A stretch of 64,000 nt of DNA from Glycocaulis sp051859565 (GTDB lineage Bacteria; Pseudomonadota; Alphaproteobacteria; Caulobacterales; Maricaulaceae). The stretch spans positions 62,001-126,000 of the forward strand of contig NZ_JBHYFK010000005.1 in assembly GCF_051859565.1 (NCBI RefSeq), given 5' to 3'. Under the pieces are notes generated by a model that saw only the letters and a program-made list of their open reading frames with translations, was not told the origin of the DNA and did not search any database. Below, one piece after another: positions 1-7,821 of the stretch. Position 1 is the first letter of the stretch; each line of letters starts with the position of its first letter. The position numbers and the translations under genes are program-made.

Positions 1-6
1 GAAAAG

Positions 7-62
7 TCCCCCCCCCTCCGTCAGCTTCGCTGACACCTCCCCCGCAAACGGGGGAGGAAAGA
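7..62. repeat. Dispersed palindromic repeat, family A
   Basis: This GC-rich intergenic element carries a nested palindrome: a C-run followed by CTCCGTCAGC, a short loop, GCTGACACC, then CTCCCCCG pairing with CGGGGGAG. A copy of about 90% identity in the opposite orientation lies between murC and murB (48536-48591), with a more diverged unit next to it. It sits just beyond the stop codon of the minus-strand hydrolase gene and could act as that gene's terminator or as a REP-like element. No coding sequence overlaps it. Confidence 0.7.
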
Positions 63-65
63 GGT

Positions 66-986
66 CTAAGCCAGTTGCAGCTCCACCCAGACGCGTGCCC
101 GGTCAATGGCCCAGTCGGCTTCGGGGATGAGGGGGGAGAAGATCTGGAAGTCGTGCCACATGCCTTCCCAGATTTCGCAGTCCACCGGCACGCCGGCGGC
201 TTCCAGCTTTTCGGCCAGACGCGTGGAATCGCTAAGCAGGATTTCGTCGGAGCCGACCTGAATGAGGGTTGGCGGCAGGCCATTCATCTCCGCAAAGAGG
301 GGTGAGGCTTCCGGGTCGGTGCCGGGCCGTCCGCCCAGATAAAGCTCGCCGCCCGCGCCCAGATAGCCGGGGTTCAGCATGGGATCGCGCATCGCCTTGG
401 CTGCCACGCTCTCCCCGCTCATGGAGAGGTCGGTCCAGGGGGACAAAAGATACAGCGCATCGGGAATGCGCTTGCCTGCATCGCGCAGGCGGATCGTCGC
501 TGACAATGCCAGCCCGCCACCCGCCGAATCGCCGCCGAGGATGACCGGCCCCTTTTCGTCTTCCATCGCGGCCTCGATGGCGGCCACGGCATCCTCGATC
601 GCGGCCGGGCAGGGGTGCTCGGGTGCCATGCGGTAATTGACCGAGACCGCGTTGAGGGAGAATGCACTCGCCATGCGGGCGACCAGCGCGCGGTGGCTGA
701 GCGCGGAGCCGCGCGAATACCCGCCGCCATGTAGATAGATCAGGACGCCCTTGCGGGCATTCTCAGGGGCGAAGGCGAGCGCATCGCAGCCGCCAATTTC
801 CGTGCGCGCCACTTCCACGCCCTTGGGCATGGGAAGCTGGCGGCCTGCCTTGTCCATGCGGGCTCTGGCGTGCTCCGCGCTGGTGGCGGGCGACAGGCTG
901 GAGCGGCCAGCCTTGCGGGCCATGCGGCGGCCCAGAAGCGAACGCATGCGAAGCCCTTTACGGGCCGGAATGGTCTCGATGGTCAT
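66..986 (-). CDS. Alpha/beta hydrolase, hormone-sensitive-lipase (family IV esterase) type
   Basis: A 306-residue predicted esterase or lipase of the HSL family. The oxyanion-hole motif HGGGYSRGS lies near residue 86, the nucleophile elbow GDSAGGG near residue 152, the acid in GSDEIL near 247, and the catalytic His in WHDF near 279. There is no signal peptide, so it is probably cytoplasmic and acts on short acyl esters; the true substrate cannot be read from sequence. It is the second gene of a minus-strand pair: its ATG overlaps the stop of the upstream hydrolase by four bases (983-986), so the two are translationally coupled. The N-terminal 45 residues are basic and unlike the core, so a later start is possible. 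Confidence 0.85.
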   Translation of the reverse strand: MTIETIPARKGLRMRSLLGRRMARKAGRSSLSPATSAEHARARMDKAGRQLPMPKGVEVARTEIGGCDALAFAPENARKGVLIYLHGGGYSRGSALSHRALVARMASAFSLNAVSVNYRMAPEHPCPAAIEDAVAAIEAAMEDEKGPVILGGDSAGGGLALSATIRLRDAGKRIPDALYLLSPWTDLSMSGESVAAKAMRDPMLNPGYLGAGGELYLGGRPGTDPEASPLFAEMNGLPPTLIQVGSDEILLSDSTRLAEKLEAAGVPVDCEIWEGMWHDFQIFSPLIPEADWAIDRARVWVELQLA

Positions 987-1930
987 GGCGTTTCGCGTCC
1001 TTCGGTGATGATGCGTTCCGCCCAGTCGGCAAAATCGCTCATGGCCTGCTCATGGCCGATATCGTTCAGGGTTTCGTGGCGCGCCTTGGGATCCTGGCGC
1101 ATCGTCACGCGGGTGAAGCGGTTATTGTAGAGCCTTCCGGCGAGAATCTTTACCGCCTTGCCATTATTGGTTGCCGGGTCTGCGCCGCCGCCCGCCAGAT
1201 GGATCGGCAGGTCGCGCGCCATGTTCTCCAGTCGCGCGCCATCTTCGGCCCGCTCAAAACCGTTGACGAAATCGCGCCAGAGCAAGCGTGAGGCGGGCCA
1301 GCCGCATAGCGGATCGGCGATATAGGCATCGACCTCTTCGGGGATGCGGGTAAGCCAGTCGCAATCGGTGCGCGCTTTCCTGACCCGCTTGCCCCAGGCC
1401 TCGAAGGTCAGCGCGTTCAGCCACAGGCTCGGCTCGGTTGGCTTGCGTACGAAACCCTCCAGCCAGAGCACGGCGCGCATCAGCCCGGCAAGGCTGCCCA
1501 GCGCCAGATTGGAATTCCACACCGCGACGCCAGCGAGATGGGGGTGCTCGTCCATGGCCTGGTTCATGGTGATGACACCGCCCATGGAATGGCCGAACAC
1601 GATTACTGGCAGGCCGGGAAAGCGCGCCTGCATGTGCTCGCGCACGAAGCGGGCATCGCCCATCAGCTTGTTCCAGCCGTCTTTGAGCGCGTAGACGCGC
1701 GGCGGCGCATCCGGGGCGGTGGTCTGGCCGTGGCCGCGATGATCGTGCGCGCTGACGTGAAAGCCGCGGCCTGAGAGATAGCGGGCAAAGCGCTCATAGC
1801 GCCCGCCATGCTCGGCAAGGCCGTGGTGGATGATCACAATGGCCTTGGCAGGGCCCTGGGCTTCCATCACCCGCAGCGCCAGACGCGCGCCGGTCGCACT
1901 CTCCACGAACTCCAGGCCAAACCCGCTCAT
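983..1930 (-). CDS. Alpha/beta hydrolase, monoacylglycerol lipase / lysophospholipase-like
   Basis: A 315-residue hydrolase of the serine aminopeptidase S33 / PldB-like group. Visible motifs are HHGLAEHGGRY (oxyanion region), the GHSMGG nucleophile elbow and a C-terminal ARHETLND segment carrying the catalytic His. The family cleaves monoacylglycerols or lysophospholipids. I chose the ATG at 1930 because AAGGGGA lies a few bases upstream; the frame stays open 16 codons further. It is the first gene of a two-gene minus-strand operon and is divergent from glpK, with 84 bp between the start codons. A lipase that releases glycerol beside glycerol kinase is a sensible metabolic pairing, but this is inference. 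Confidence 0.82.
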   Translation of the reverse strand: MSGFGLEFVESATGARLALRVMEAQGPAKAIVIIHHGLAEHGGRYERFARYLSGRGFHVSAHDHRGHGQTTAPDAPPRVYALKDGWNKLMGDARFVREHMQARFPGLPVIVFGHSMGGVITMNQAMDEHPHLAGVAVWNSNLALGSLAGLMRAVLWLEGFVRKPTEPSLWLNALTFEAWGKRVRKARTDCDWLTRIPEEVDAYIADPLCGWPASRLLWRDFVNGFERAEDGARLENMARDLPIHLAGGGADPATNNGKAVKILAGRLYNNRFTRVTMRQDPKARHETLNDIGHEQAMSDFADWAERIITEGRETP

Positions 1931-2014
1931 CCACGTCCCCTTACGCTTTGCTTTGATGAGTTTAGCCTGCATTCTCACGCCGCTGCCACCATCTTGGCAT
2001 CAGGGGGAGAAGCC

Positions 2015-3511
2015 ATGCTCAGCCGTTCGCGCAAAGCGCCCGCCATTCTGGCCATCGATCAGGGGACGACCTCCAGCCGTGCCATGGTGTTTGACCTTCA
2101 AGGCCAGGTGGCTGCGCTGGCGCAGGAAGAGTTCAACCAGATCTATCCAAGGCCCGGCTGGGTGGAGCATGACCCGGAAGTGATCTGGGCGACGGTGCTC
2201 TCCACCGCGCGCAAGGCGATCAAGGCGGGTGAAGCCAAGGGCTATGAGATCACCTGCCTTGGCGTGACCAATCAGCGCGAGACGACTCTGGTCTGGGACC
2301 GCCAGACCGGCGAGCCGGTCCACAATGCGATTGTCTGGCAGGACCGGCGCACGGGCGAGGCCTGCGCGAAGCTGGAGGCCGACGGCGCCGGTCCGATGGT
2401 GGCAGGCAAGACCGGGCTGGTGCTGGACCCTTATTTTTCAGCCACCAAGATCGGCTGGATACTCGATAGCGTGCCGGGTGCCCGGAAGAGGGCCGAGGCC
2501 GGAAAGCTCGCCTTCGGTACGGTGGAGAGCTTCCTCATCTGGCGGCTGACAAAGGGCAAGCGCCATATCACCGACGCCACGAATGCCAGCCGGACCAGCC
2601 TTTATGATCTTGAGGCTCAGGGCTGGGATAGCGAGCTCTTGCGCCTGTTCAACATTCCGCGCGCCATATTGCCGGACGTGGTCGATTGCGCGGGCGATCT
2701 GGGCGTCGCCGACAAATCGGTGCTGGGCAAGGCGATACCGATTACGGGCTCTGCAGGCGACCAGCAGGCCGCCGCCATCGGTCAGGCCTGCCTGTCGCCG
2801 GGCGAAATGAAATCGACCTATGGCACCGGCGCCTTCATGATCCTCAACACGGGCGGGACCCGCGTGACCTCGCACAACCGCCTGCTGGCGACAACCGCCT
2901 GGCGGCTGGACGGAAAATCCGCCTTTGCGCTGGAAGGGTCAGTCCTCTCTGCCGGCGCCACGATCCAGTGGCTGCGTGACGGGTTGGGGCTGATCTCCAA
3001 GGCGTCCGAAGTGGAGGCGCTGGCGGCCAGCGCCGACCCGGACGCGCCGGTCTATCTCGTCCCTGCCTTTACCGGGCTTGGCGCGCCGCACTGGAAGCCC
3101 GAAGCACGCGGCCTCATCACCGGGCTGACGCGCGGGGCAGGCCGGGCGGAGATTGCACGCGCGGCGCTGGAGTCCACCGCCTTCCAGACCCATGACCTGC
3201 TGACCGCCATGCGCGCAGACGGGGCGCAGACGCTCACCTTGAAAGTGGATGGCGGGATGGTGGCCAACGCCGCCTTCCTGCAGCGGCTGGCGGACATTTG
3301 CGATCTGGAGGTGGTGCGCCCTGTGAACACCGAAACCACCGCCTGGGGCGCGGCGTTTCTGGCGGGGCTCGGGGCTGGTCATTTTGCCTCCATCACTGAG
3401 GCAGCCAGCCTGTGGAAGGCCGATCAGCGCTTCGCTCCGGCGGCTGATCCGGGCTGGCGGACGCGTCATCTGGCAGGCTGGGCGGATGCGCTCCGGCGCA
3501 CCACAATGTAA
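2015..3511 (+). CDS. glpK: Glycerol kinase
   Basis: A 498-residue FGGY-family carbohydrate kinase that phosphorylates glycerol to glycerol 3-phosphate using ATP in the cytoplasm. The N-terminal phosphate-binding motif is LAIDQGTTSSRA, followed by the WVEHDP and NQRETT segments typical of GlpK, then STYGTGAF and the C-terminal DGGMVANAAFLQ FGGY signature. Its length matches the family (about 500). The ATG at 2015 follows GGGGGAGA; the frame is open 69 codons upstream, but that stretch runs antisense over the divergent hydrolase and does not look like GlpK. No glpF, glpD or glpR is nearby, so regulation is not visible. Confidence 0.95.
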   Translation: MLSRSRKAPAILAIDQGTTSSRAMVFDLQGQVAALAQEEFNQIYPRPGWVEHDPEVIWATVLSTARKAIKAGEAKGYEITCLGVTNQRETTLVWDRQTGEPVHNAIVWQDRRTGEACAKLEADGAGPMVAGKTGLVLDPYFSATKIGWILDSVPGARKRAEAGKLAFGTVESFLIWRLTKGKRHITDATNASRTSLYDLEAQGWDSELLRLFNIPRAILPDVVDCAGDLGVADKSVLGKAIPITGSAGDQQAAAIGQACLSPGEMKSTYGTGAFMILNTGGTRVTSHNRLLATTAWRLDGKSAFALEGSVLSAGATIQWLRDGLGLISKASEVEALAASADPDAPVYLVPAFTGLGAPHWKPEARGLITGLTRGAGRAEIARAALESTAFQTHDLLTAMRADGAQTLTLKVDGGMVANAAFLQRLADICDLEVVRPVNTETTAWGAAFLAGLGAGHFASITEAASLWKADQRFAPAADPGWRTRHLAGWADALRRTTM

Positions 3512-3607
3512 CAATATTACATTCACATGGAATCCGGTCATGGACTTGTGCAGCGCACGCGCTTAAATCCGATCCCTTAACGTTCACCCTTTACCGTCAA
3601 GAAGCCC

Positions 3608-5443
3608 ATGTCACAGCAAGACTTCCCCGTTGATACGAAGCGCCACACGGCGGCCCATTTAATGGCCGCTGCCGTGAAAGAAATCTGGCCAGAGGCCCGG
3701 TTCGGTGTGGGGCCAGCGACCGCGACCGGCTTCTACTATGACATCAACCTGCCCAACACGCTCACCCCGGAAGACCTCGCCACGATCGAGAAGCGCATGA
3801 AAGAGATGCGCAAAGACCGCATCGCCATGGTACGCGAGGAGCTGCCGATCGACAGCGCCATAGAGTACATGCGCCGCGAGGGACAGGACTTCAAAGTCGA
3901 GCTGCTGGAGCTGCTTCGCGACAAGGGCTCGACGGCGATTGCCAAGGAAACGGGTGACGAGAGCGTGGCCGGTGACGGGCTGGACTCCGTCAGCTTCTAC
4001 AAGCTCGGCGATTTCGTTGATCTGTGCCGCGGCCCGCACGTCGATCATTCCGGCCAGGTCGGCCATTTCAAGCTGCGCTCCATTGCCGGTGCCTACTGGC
4101 GCGGCGATGCGAAGAACCCGCAGCTGCAGCGTATCCACGCACTGTGCTTTGACAGCAAGGAAGAGCTGGACGCCGAGGTGCTGCGCCTTGAGGAGCAGGC
4201 CAAGCGCGATCACCGCAAGATTGGCAAGGAGCTGGGGCTCTTCACCATCGTGGAAGAGGTCGGTGCGGGTCTGCCGCTCTGGCTGCCGGCGGGTAATGTG
4301 ATCCGCGACGAGCTGGAGCATCTGGCCCGTCAGGAAGAGCGCGCCTCCGGGTATCAGCGCGTCTCCACGCCGCATATCACCAAGGGGGAGCTGTACCACA
4401 AGTCCGGGCATTTGCCGTACTACGCGGAAGACATGTACGCGCCGATCATGATCGACGAGCAGGAGTATTACCTGCGCCCGATGAACTGCCCGCACCACCA
4501 CATGATCTACGCCCACGACCAGTGGAGCTATCGCGATCTGCCCGTGCGTCTGTCCGAATACGGACAGGTCTATCGCTATGAGGCGTCGGGCGGGCTTTCG
4601 GGCCTGATGCGGGTGCGCGGCTTCTGCCAGAACGATGCGCACATCTACTGCCGCGAGGACCAGGCCAAGGACGAGTTCCTGGCCGTGATGCACATGCACG
4701 CGAAATACTATCGCATGTTCGGCATCGAGGATTTCTGGATGCGGCTTTCCCTGCCGGACTTCGACAATCTCGACAAATATGTCGACGATACGCAAGGCTG
4801 GATGAAGGCGCTGGGCATCCTCAAAGAGGCGATGGACGAGTCCGGTTATCCTTACAAGGAAGTTGATGGCGAGGCGGCCTTCTACGGTCCGAAAGTGGAC
4901 TTCATGGCCAAGTCTGTGGTCGGGACGGAATATGCCATCTCCACCAACCAGCTCGACTTCATGGCCACCAAGCGCTTCGATCTGGAATACACGTCCGAAG
5001 ACGGCTCCAAACAGCCGGTCTATGTGATCCACCGCGCGCCGCTGGGTTCACATGAGCGCTTCGTTGCCTTCCTGATCGAGCACTATGCCGGCAAATTCCC
5101 GGTGTGGCTCAGCCCGGTGCAGGCGGTCGTGATCCCGATTGCCGACCGGCATGAGGACTACGCCAATCAGGTACAAAAGCGCCTGTTCAACGCGGAGACC
5201 AAGTCTGTGCATTCGGGCATCCGCGCCGAGGCGGATCTGGCGGGCGAGCGCATGCAGAAGAAGATCCGCAACGCGCAGAACCGCAAGATTCCCTACATGC
5301 TGGTGGTCGGCGATGCCGAGGCCGAAGCCGGTACGGTGGCGCTGCGCCACCGTGATCACGGCGATCTTGGCACGGTGAGCGTGGAAGATGTGATTGCCCG
5401 CATCACACAAGAGATCAACACGCGTGAGGATCAGCCTGCGTAA
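3608..5443 (+). CDS. thrS: Threonyl-tRNA synthetase, short form without TGS domain
   Basis: Charges tRNA-Thr with threonine. At 611 residues it starts directly in the editing domain: HTAAH (residues 13-17) and C140/H144 in DLCRGPH form the editing site. The class II catalytic core follows, with zinc ligands C294 (in MNCPHHH), H345 (NDAH) and H475 (IHRAPLGSHERF), then a C-terminal anticodon-binding domain from about residue 505. The N-terminal TGS domain of the common bacterial enzyme (about 65 residues) is absent; only some 12 residues precede the editing motif. Signatures such as CPHHHMIY and STNQLDF differ from the E. coli forms (CPGH, GTVQLDF) and, from memory, resemble the short ThrS of Chloroflexi and candidate-phyla bacteria. 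It is likely the only thrS; acquisition by transfer is inference. Confidence 0.96.
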   Translation: MSQQDFPVDTKRHTAAHLMAAAVKEIWPEARFGVGPATATGFYYDINLPNTLTPEDLATIEKRMKEMRKDRIAMVREELPIDSAIEYMRREGQDFKVELLELLRDKGSTAIAKETGDESVAGDGLDSVSFYKLGDFVDLCRGPHVDHSGQVGHFKLRSIAGAYWRGDAKNPQLQRIHALCFDSKEELDAEVLRLEEQAKRDHRKIGKELGLFTIVEEVGAGLPLWLPAGNVIRDELEHLARQEERASGYQRVSTPHITKGELYHKSGHLPYYAEDMYAPIMIDEQEYYLRPMNCPHHHMIYAHDQWSYRDLPVRLSEYGQVYRYEASGGLSGLMRVRGFCQNDAHIYCREDQAKDEFLAVMHMHAKYYRMFGIEDFWMRLSLPDFDNLDKYVDDTQGWMKALGILKEAMDESGYPYKEVDGEAAFYGPKVDFMAKSVVGTEYAISTNQLDFMATKRFDLEYTSEDGSKQPVYVIHRAPLGSHERFVAFLIEHYAGKFPVWLSPVQAVVIPIADRHEDYANQVQKRLFNAETKSVHSGIRAEADLAGERMQKKIRNAQNRKIPYMLVVGDAEAEAGTVALRHRDHGDLGTVSVEDVIARITQEINTREDQPA

Positions 5444-5445
5444 CC

Positions 5446-5484
5446 CCTCGCCCTTCGAGCACCACGTGGCCGAGGGGTGAGGGG
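5446..5484 (+). terminator. Possible hairpin after thrS
   Basis: Just after the thrS stop codon, CCCCTCG is complementary to CGAGGGG about 20 bases downstream. No U-tract follows, so it may be part of the neighbouring dispersed repeat rather than a true intrinsic terminator. Confidence 0.3.
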
Positions 5485-5496
5485 TGTTGTGTAGCT

Positions 5497-5543
5497 CCCT
5501 CATACTGAGGAGCGGCTGAAAGCCGCGTCTCGAAGTACGACGG
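5497..5543. repeat. Dispersed palindromic repeat, family B (copy 1)
   Basis: The unit starts CCCTCATACTGAGGAGC and ends GTCTCGAAGTACGACGG, with a small variable palindrome in the middle (GCGGCTGAAAGCCGC). Two more copies lie at 5931-5975 (inverted) and 5990-6035. This kind of CCTCAT..GAGGAGC..GTCTCGAAG element is widespread between genes in alphaproteobacteria. Confidence 0.75.
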
Positions 5544-5551
5544 AGCGAAGC

Positions 5552-5857
5552 TCACCTCACCCCCGGAAAGCTCGTCACATACTCCACGCGAATGTCGGGG
5601 AAGCTCGTGACGAACTGCACCTTGAAGTCGGGAAAGCTGTCGACAAACTGCCAGCGTCCGCAGGCGTTCGGGAAGCTCGTCACCCGCTGCACGCGGAGGT
5701 CTGGAAAGCTCCGGACGAGCTCCACCCTGATATCGGGAAAACTCGTGACCACCTGAACCCGGCCTTGCAGGGCGATGCCGTTAAAGCTGCAGTCCGGCGC
5801 GACGGCGGGACTGGCGCTCAGCGCGGCGAGGATGAGGGGTGATGCAGCCAGCAGCAT
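5552..5857 (-). CDS. Small secreted 11-residue-repeat protein, probable 7(1) septoil-knot family
   Basis: A 101-residue protein with a hydrophobic signal peptide (about residues 1-20) and a mature part made almost wholly of repeats. SFP tripeptides occur at residues 39, 50, 61, 74, 85 and 96, that is, a strict 11-residue period broken once by an ACGRW insertion before QFVDSFPDF. Each unit reads V-x-x-V-T/D-SFPD-hydrophobic. This pattern, six units with a GKW/GRW break after the third, matches my memory of the family predicted to fold as a 7(1) torus knot (Septknot/DUF6150 in Pfam). Function is unknown. C23 and C66 could pair. The start codon lies three bases after the U-tract of a terminator (5860-5889), no Shine-Dalgarno is visible, and no other start would keep the signal peptide. 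Confidence 0.7.
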   Translation of the reverse strand: MLLAASPLILAALSASPAVAPDCSFNGIALQGRVQVVTSFPDIRVELVRSFPDLRVQRVTSFPNACGRWQFVDSFPDFKVQFVTSFPDIRVEYVTSFPGVR

Positions 5858-5859
5858 GG

Positions 5860-5889
5860 AAAAAGGCCCTCCCTTGCGGGAGAGCCTTT
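5860..5889 (-). terminator. Intrinsic terminator downstream of the pnt operon
   Basis: On the minus strand AAGGCTCTCCC, loop GCAA, GGGAGGGCC, then TTTTT: nine pairs with one G-U and five U residues. It should end transcripts coming from pntB. The next minus-strand gene starts at 5857, only two bases beyond the U-tract. Confidence 0.8.
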
Positions 5890-5930
5890 CAAAGCCGTGA
5901 TGAACGGGCGGTGAAGGGGGTTAATGCATG

Positions 5931-5975
5931 CCCTCGCGCTTCGAGACGCCACTGCGTGGCTCCTCAGCATGAGGG
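5931..5975. repeat. Dispersed palindromic repeat, family B (copy 2, inverted)
   Basis: Starts CCCTCGCGCTTCGAGACGC and ends GCTCCTCAGCATGAGGG. It is the reverse complement of the unit at 5497-5543 apart from the central palindrome, which here is CACTGCGTG. Confidence 0.75.
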
Positions 5976-5989
5976 CGTGTGGCGCTTTT

Positions 5990-6035
5990 CCCTCATCCTG
6001 AGGGTAAGCGAAGCGAACGTCTCGAAGGACGAGGG
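5990..6035. repeat. Dispersed palindromic repeat, family B (copy 3)
   Basis: Starts CCCTCATCCTGAGGG and ends GTCTCGAAGGACGAGGG, in the same orientation as copy 1. Copies 2 and 3 face each other 14 bases apart, between the pntB stop and its terminator, and could form a large cruciform in the mRNA. Confidence 0.75.
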
Positions 6036-6044
6036 AAAAGCCGC

Positions 6045-7451
6045 CTAATGCATGCCCTTGACGATGCTCTCCGTCATCTTCTTGGCATCGCCCAGCAGCA
6101 TCAGCGTGTTGTCGCGGAAGAAGAGCGGGTTCTCGACGCCAGCATAGCCAGAGCCCAGCGAGCGCTTGATGAACATCACCGTGCCCGCCTTCCACACCTG
6201 CAGCACAGGCATGCCGTAAATCGGGCTTGAAGGGTCATCCTCGGCGGCCGGGTTGGTCACGTCATTGGCGCCGATGACGAAGGCCACATCGGCCTGCGAG
6301 AAGGAGGAGTTGATGTCTTCCAGCTCGAACACCTCGTCATAGGGCACCTGGGCTTCGGCCAGCAGCACGTTCATATGGCCGGGCATGCGGCCCGCCACCG
6401 GGTGGATGGCGTAGGACACGTCCACGCCTTCGGCTTTCAGGGCATCGCCCATTTCTTTCAGCGCATGCTGGGCCTGCGCCACGGCCATGCCATAGCCCGG
6501 CACGATGATGACCTTGCCGGCATTTTTCAGGATGAAGGCGGCGTCCTCGGCCGACCCCTGCTTGACGATGCGCCCGCCGGTATCAGCGGCTGACGAGGCG
6601 ACGCTCTCGCCGCCAAACCCGCCCAGCAGGACCGAGATAAAGGAGCGGTTCATCCCCTTGCACATGATGTAGGAGAGGATCGCGCCGGATGAGCCTACAA
6701 GCGCGCCGGTGACCAGCAGCGCGGTGTTCTCCAGCGTGAAGCCGAGCGCAGCCGCCGCCCAGCCCGAGTATGAGTTGAGCATGGAGACGACGACGGGCAT
6801 GTCCGCCCCGCCAATCGGCACGATCAGCAATACGCCGAGCGCGAGCGCGAGTACGGCGACGATCCAGAACGCCATTTTCGCATCACCGCCCGAAGCGACG
6901 AGGAAGGCGATGAAGACAGCCGCCGCGATGCCAAGGCCAAGGTTCAGCCAGTGCTGGCCTTTGAACACCAGAGGTGCGCCGGACATGATGCCCTGCAGCT
7001 TCAGGAAGGCGATGATGGAGCCGGAGAAGGTGATCGCGCCAATGGCCGTGCCGATACCCAGCTCGATGAGGGAAAGCGCCTTCAGATTGCCGGTCTCGTC
7101 AGCAATGCCGAACGCGGTCGGCGCATAGAGCGCGGCGGCAGCGACCAGCACTGCGCACAGGCCGACCAGCGAGTGGAAACCGGCTACCAGCTGGGGCATG
7201 GCCGTCATGGCGATACGGCGCGCGACAACCGCGCCAATCGTGCCGCCAATGGCTATCGCGCCGGCGATCATGATGAAGCCGGTGAAGCCGATATTGAGCA
7301 TGAGCAGCGTGGTGGTGATGGCAATCGCCATGCCCGCCATGCCGAAATAATTGCCCTGGCGCGAGGTCTCCGGGCTCGAAAGGCCCCGCAGCGCCAGAAT
7401 GAAGAGAATGCCCGAGCCGAGATAGAACAGGGCGGCGAGATTGGGGGTCAT
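6045..7451 (-). CDS. pntB: NAD(P) transhydrogenase subunit beta
   Basis: A 468-residue inner-membrane subunit of the proton-translocating transhydrogenase, which drives NADPH formation from NADH with the proton gradient. The N-terminal half has about eight or nine membrane segments; GGADMPVVVSMLNSYSGWA is the highly conserved PntB region near residue 205. The C-terminal NADP-binding domain III carries GYGMAVAQAQ and AGRMPGHMNVLLAEA. Its ATG overlaps the pntA2 stop by four bases. Length is usual for the family. It is the last gene of pntA1-small ORF-pntA2-pntB. Confidence 0.95.
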   Translation of the reverse strand: MTPNLAALFYLGSGILFILALRGLSSPETSRQGNYFGMAGMAIAITTTLLMLNIGFTGFIMIAGAIAIGGTIGAVVARRIAMTAMPQLVAGFHSLVGLCAVLVAAAALYAPTAFGIADETGNLKALSLIELGIGTAIGAITFSGSIIAFLKLQGIMSGAPLVFKGQHWLNLGLGIAAAVFIAFLVASGGDAKMAFWIVAVLALALGVLLIVPIGGADMPVVVSMLNSYSGWAAAALGFTLENTALLVTGALVGSSGAILSYIMCKGMNRSFISVLLGGFGGESVASSAADTGGRIVKQGSAEDAAFILKNAGKVIIVPGYGMAVAQAQHALKEMGDALKAEGVDVSYAIHPVAGRMPGHMNVLLAEAQVPYDEVFELEDINSSFSQADVAFVIGANDVTNPAAEDDPSSPIYGMPVLQVWKAGTVMFIKRSLGSGYAGVENPLFFRDNTLMLLGDAKKMTESIVKGMH

Positions 7452-7783
7452 TCACCGGACTCCTTGCGCGCTGCCGCAGGCCGCTCTTTCTTCTTGTACA
7501 TGGCCAGCATCCGCTGGGTGACGAGGAAGCCGCCGAAAATATTGATCGAGGCGAGCACCACGGCGAGCAGGCCCGTGCCTTGCGCAAACCGGCTGTCCGG
7601 CCCGATGGCGGCGGCTCCGGCGGCCAGGAGCGCGCCGACAATGATCACCGAGGAGATGGCGTTGGTCACGCTCATCAGCGGCGTGTGCAGGGCCGGGGTG
7701 ACCGACCACACCACGTAATAGCCCACGAAGATGGCAAGCACGAAAATCGCCAGCCTGTAGATATTCGGATCAATGGCTTCCAT
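7448..7783 (-). CDS. pntA2: NAD(P) transhydrogenase subunit alpha, membrane part (alpha-2)
   Basis: A 111-residue membrane protein with about four hydrophobic segments that corresponds to the C-terminal membrane domain of fused PntA. Typical text includes VTPALHTPLMSVTNAISS and INIFGGFLVTQRML. I chose the ATG at 7783 (MEAIDPNIYRL); the longer open frame upstream is low-complexity arginine-rich and overlaps the small gene before it. In alphaproteobacteria the alpha subunit is normally split into PntA1 and PntA2, as here. Its stop overlaps the pntB start. Confidence 0.93.
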   Translation of the reverse strand: MEAIDPNIYRLAIFVLAIFVGYYVVWSVTPALHTPLMSVTNAISSVIIVGALLAAGAAAIGPDSRFAQGTGLLAVVLASINIFGGFLVTQRMLAMYKKKERPAAARKESGE

Positions 7784-7821
7784 ACGTCTCACTCCGGCCC
7801 GTCTGCGGGCCTGTCTGTCTG

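Noticed and set aside
1808..2014. Upstream extension of the glpK frame by 69 codons
   Set aside because: It lies antisense over the divergent hydrolase gene, and the GlpK family starts at the ATG at 2015 with a good ribosome site.
3659..5032. Long open frame on the strand opposite thrS (about 457 codons)
   Set aside because: It is a mirror of a strongly GC-biased gene; its protein is His/Arg/Asp-rich with no domain, and thrS is certain.
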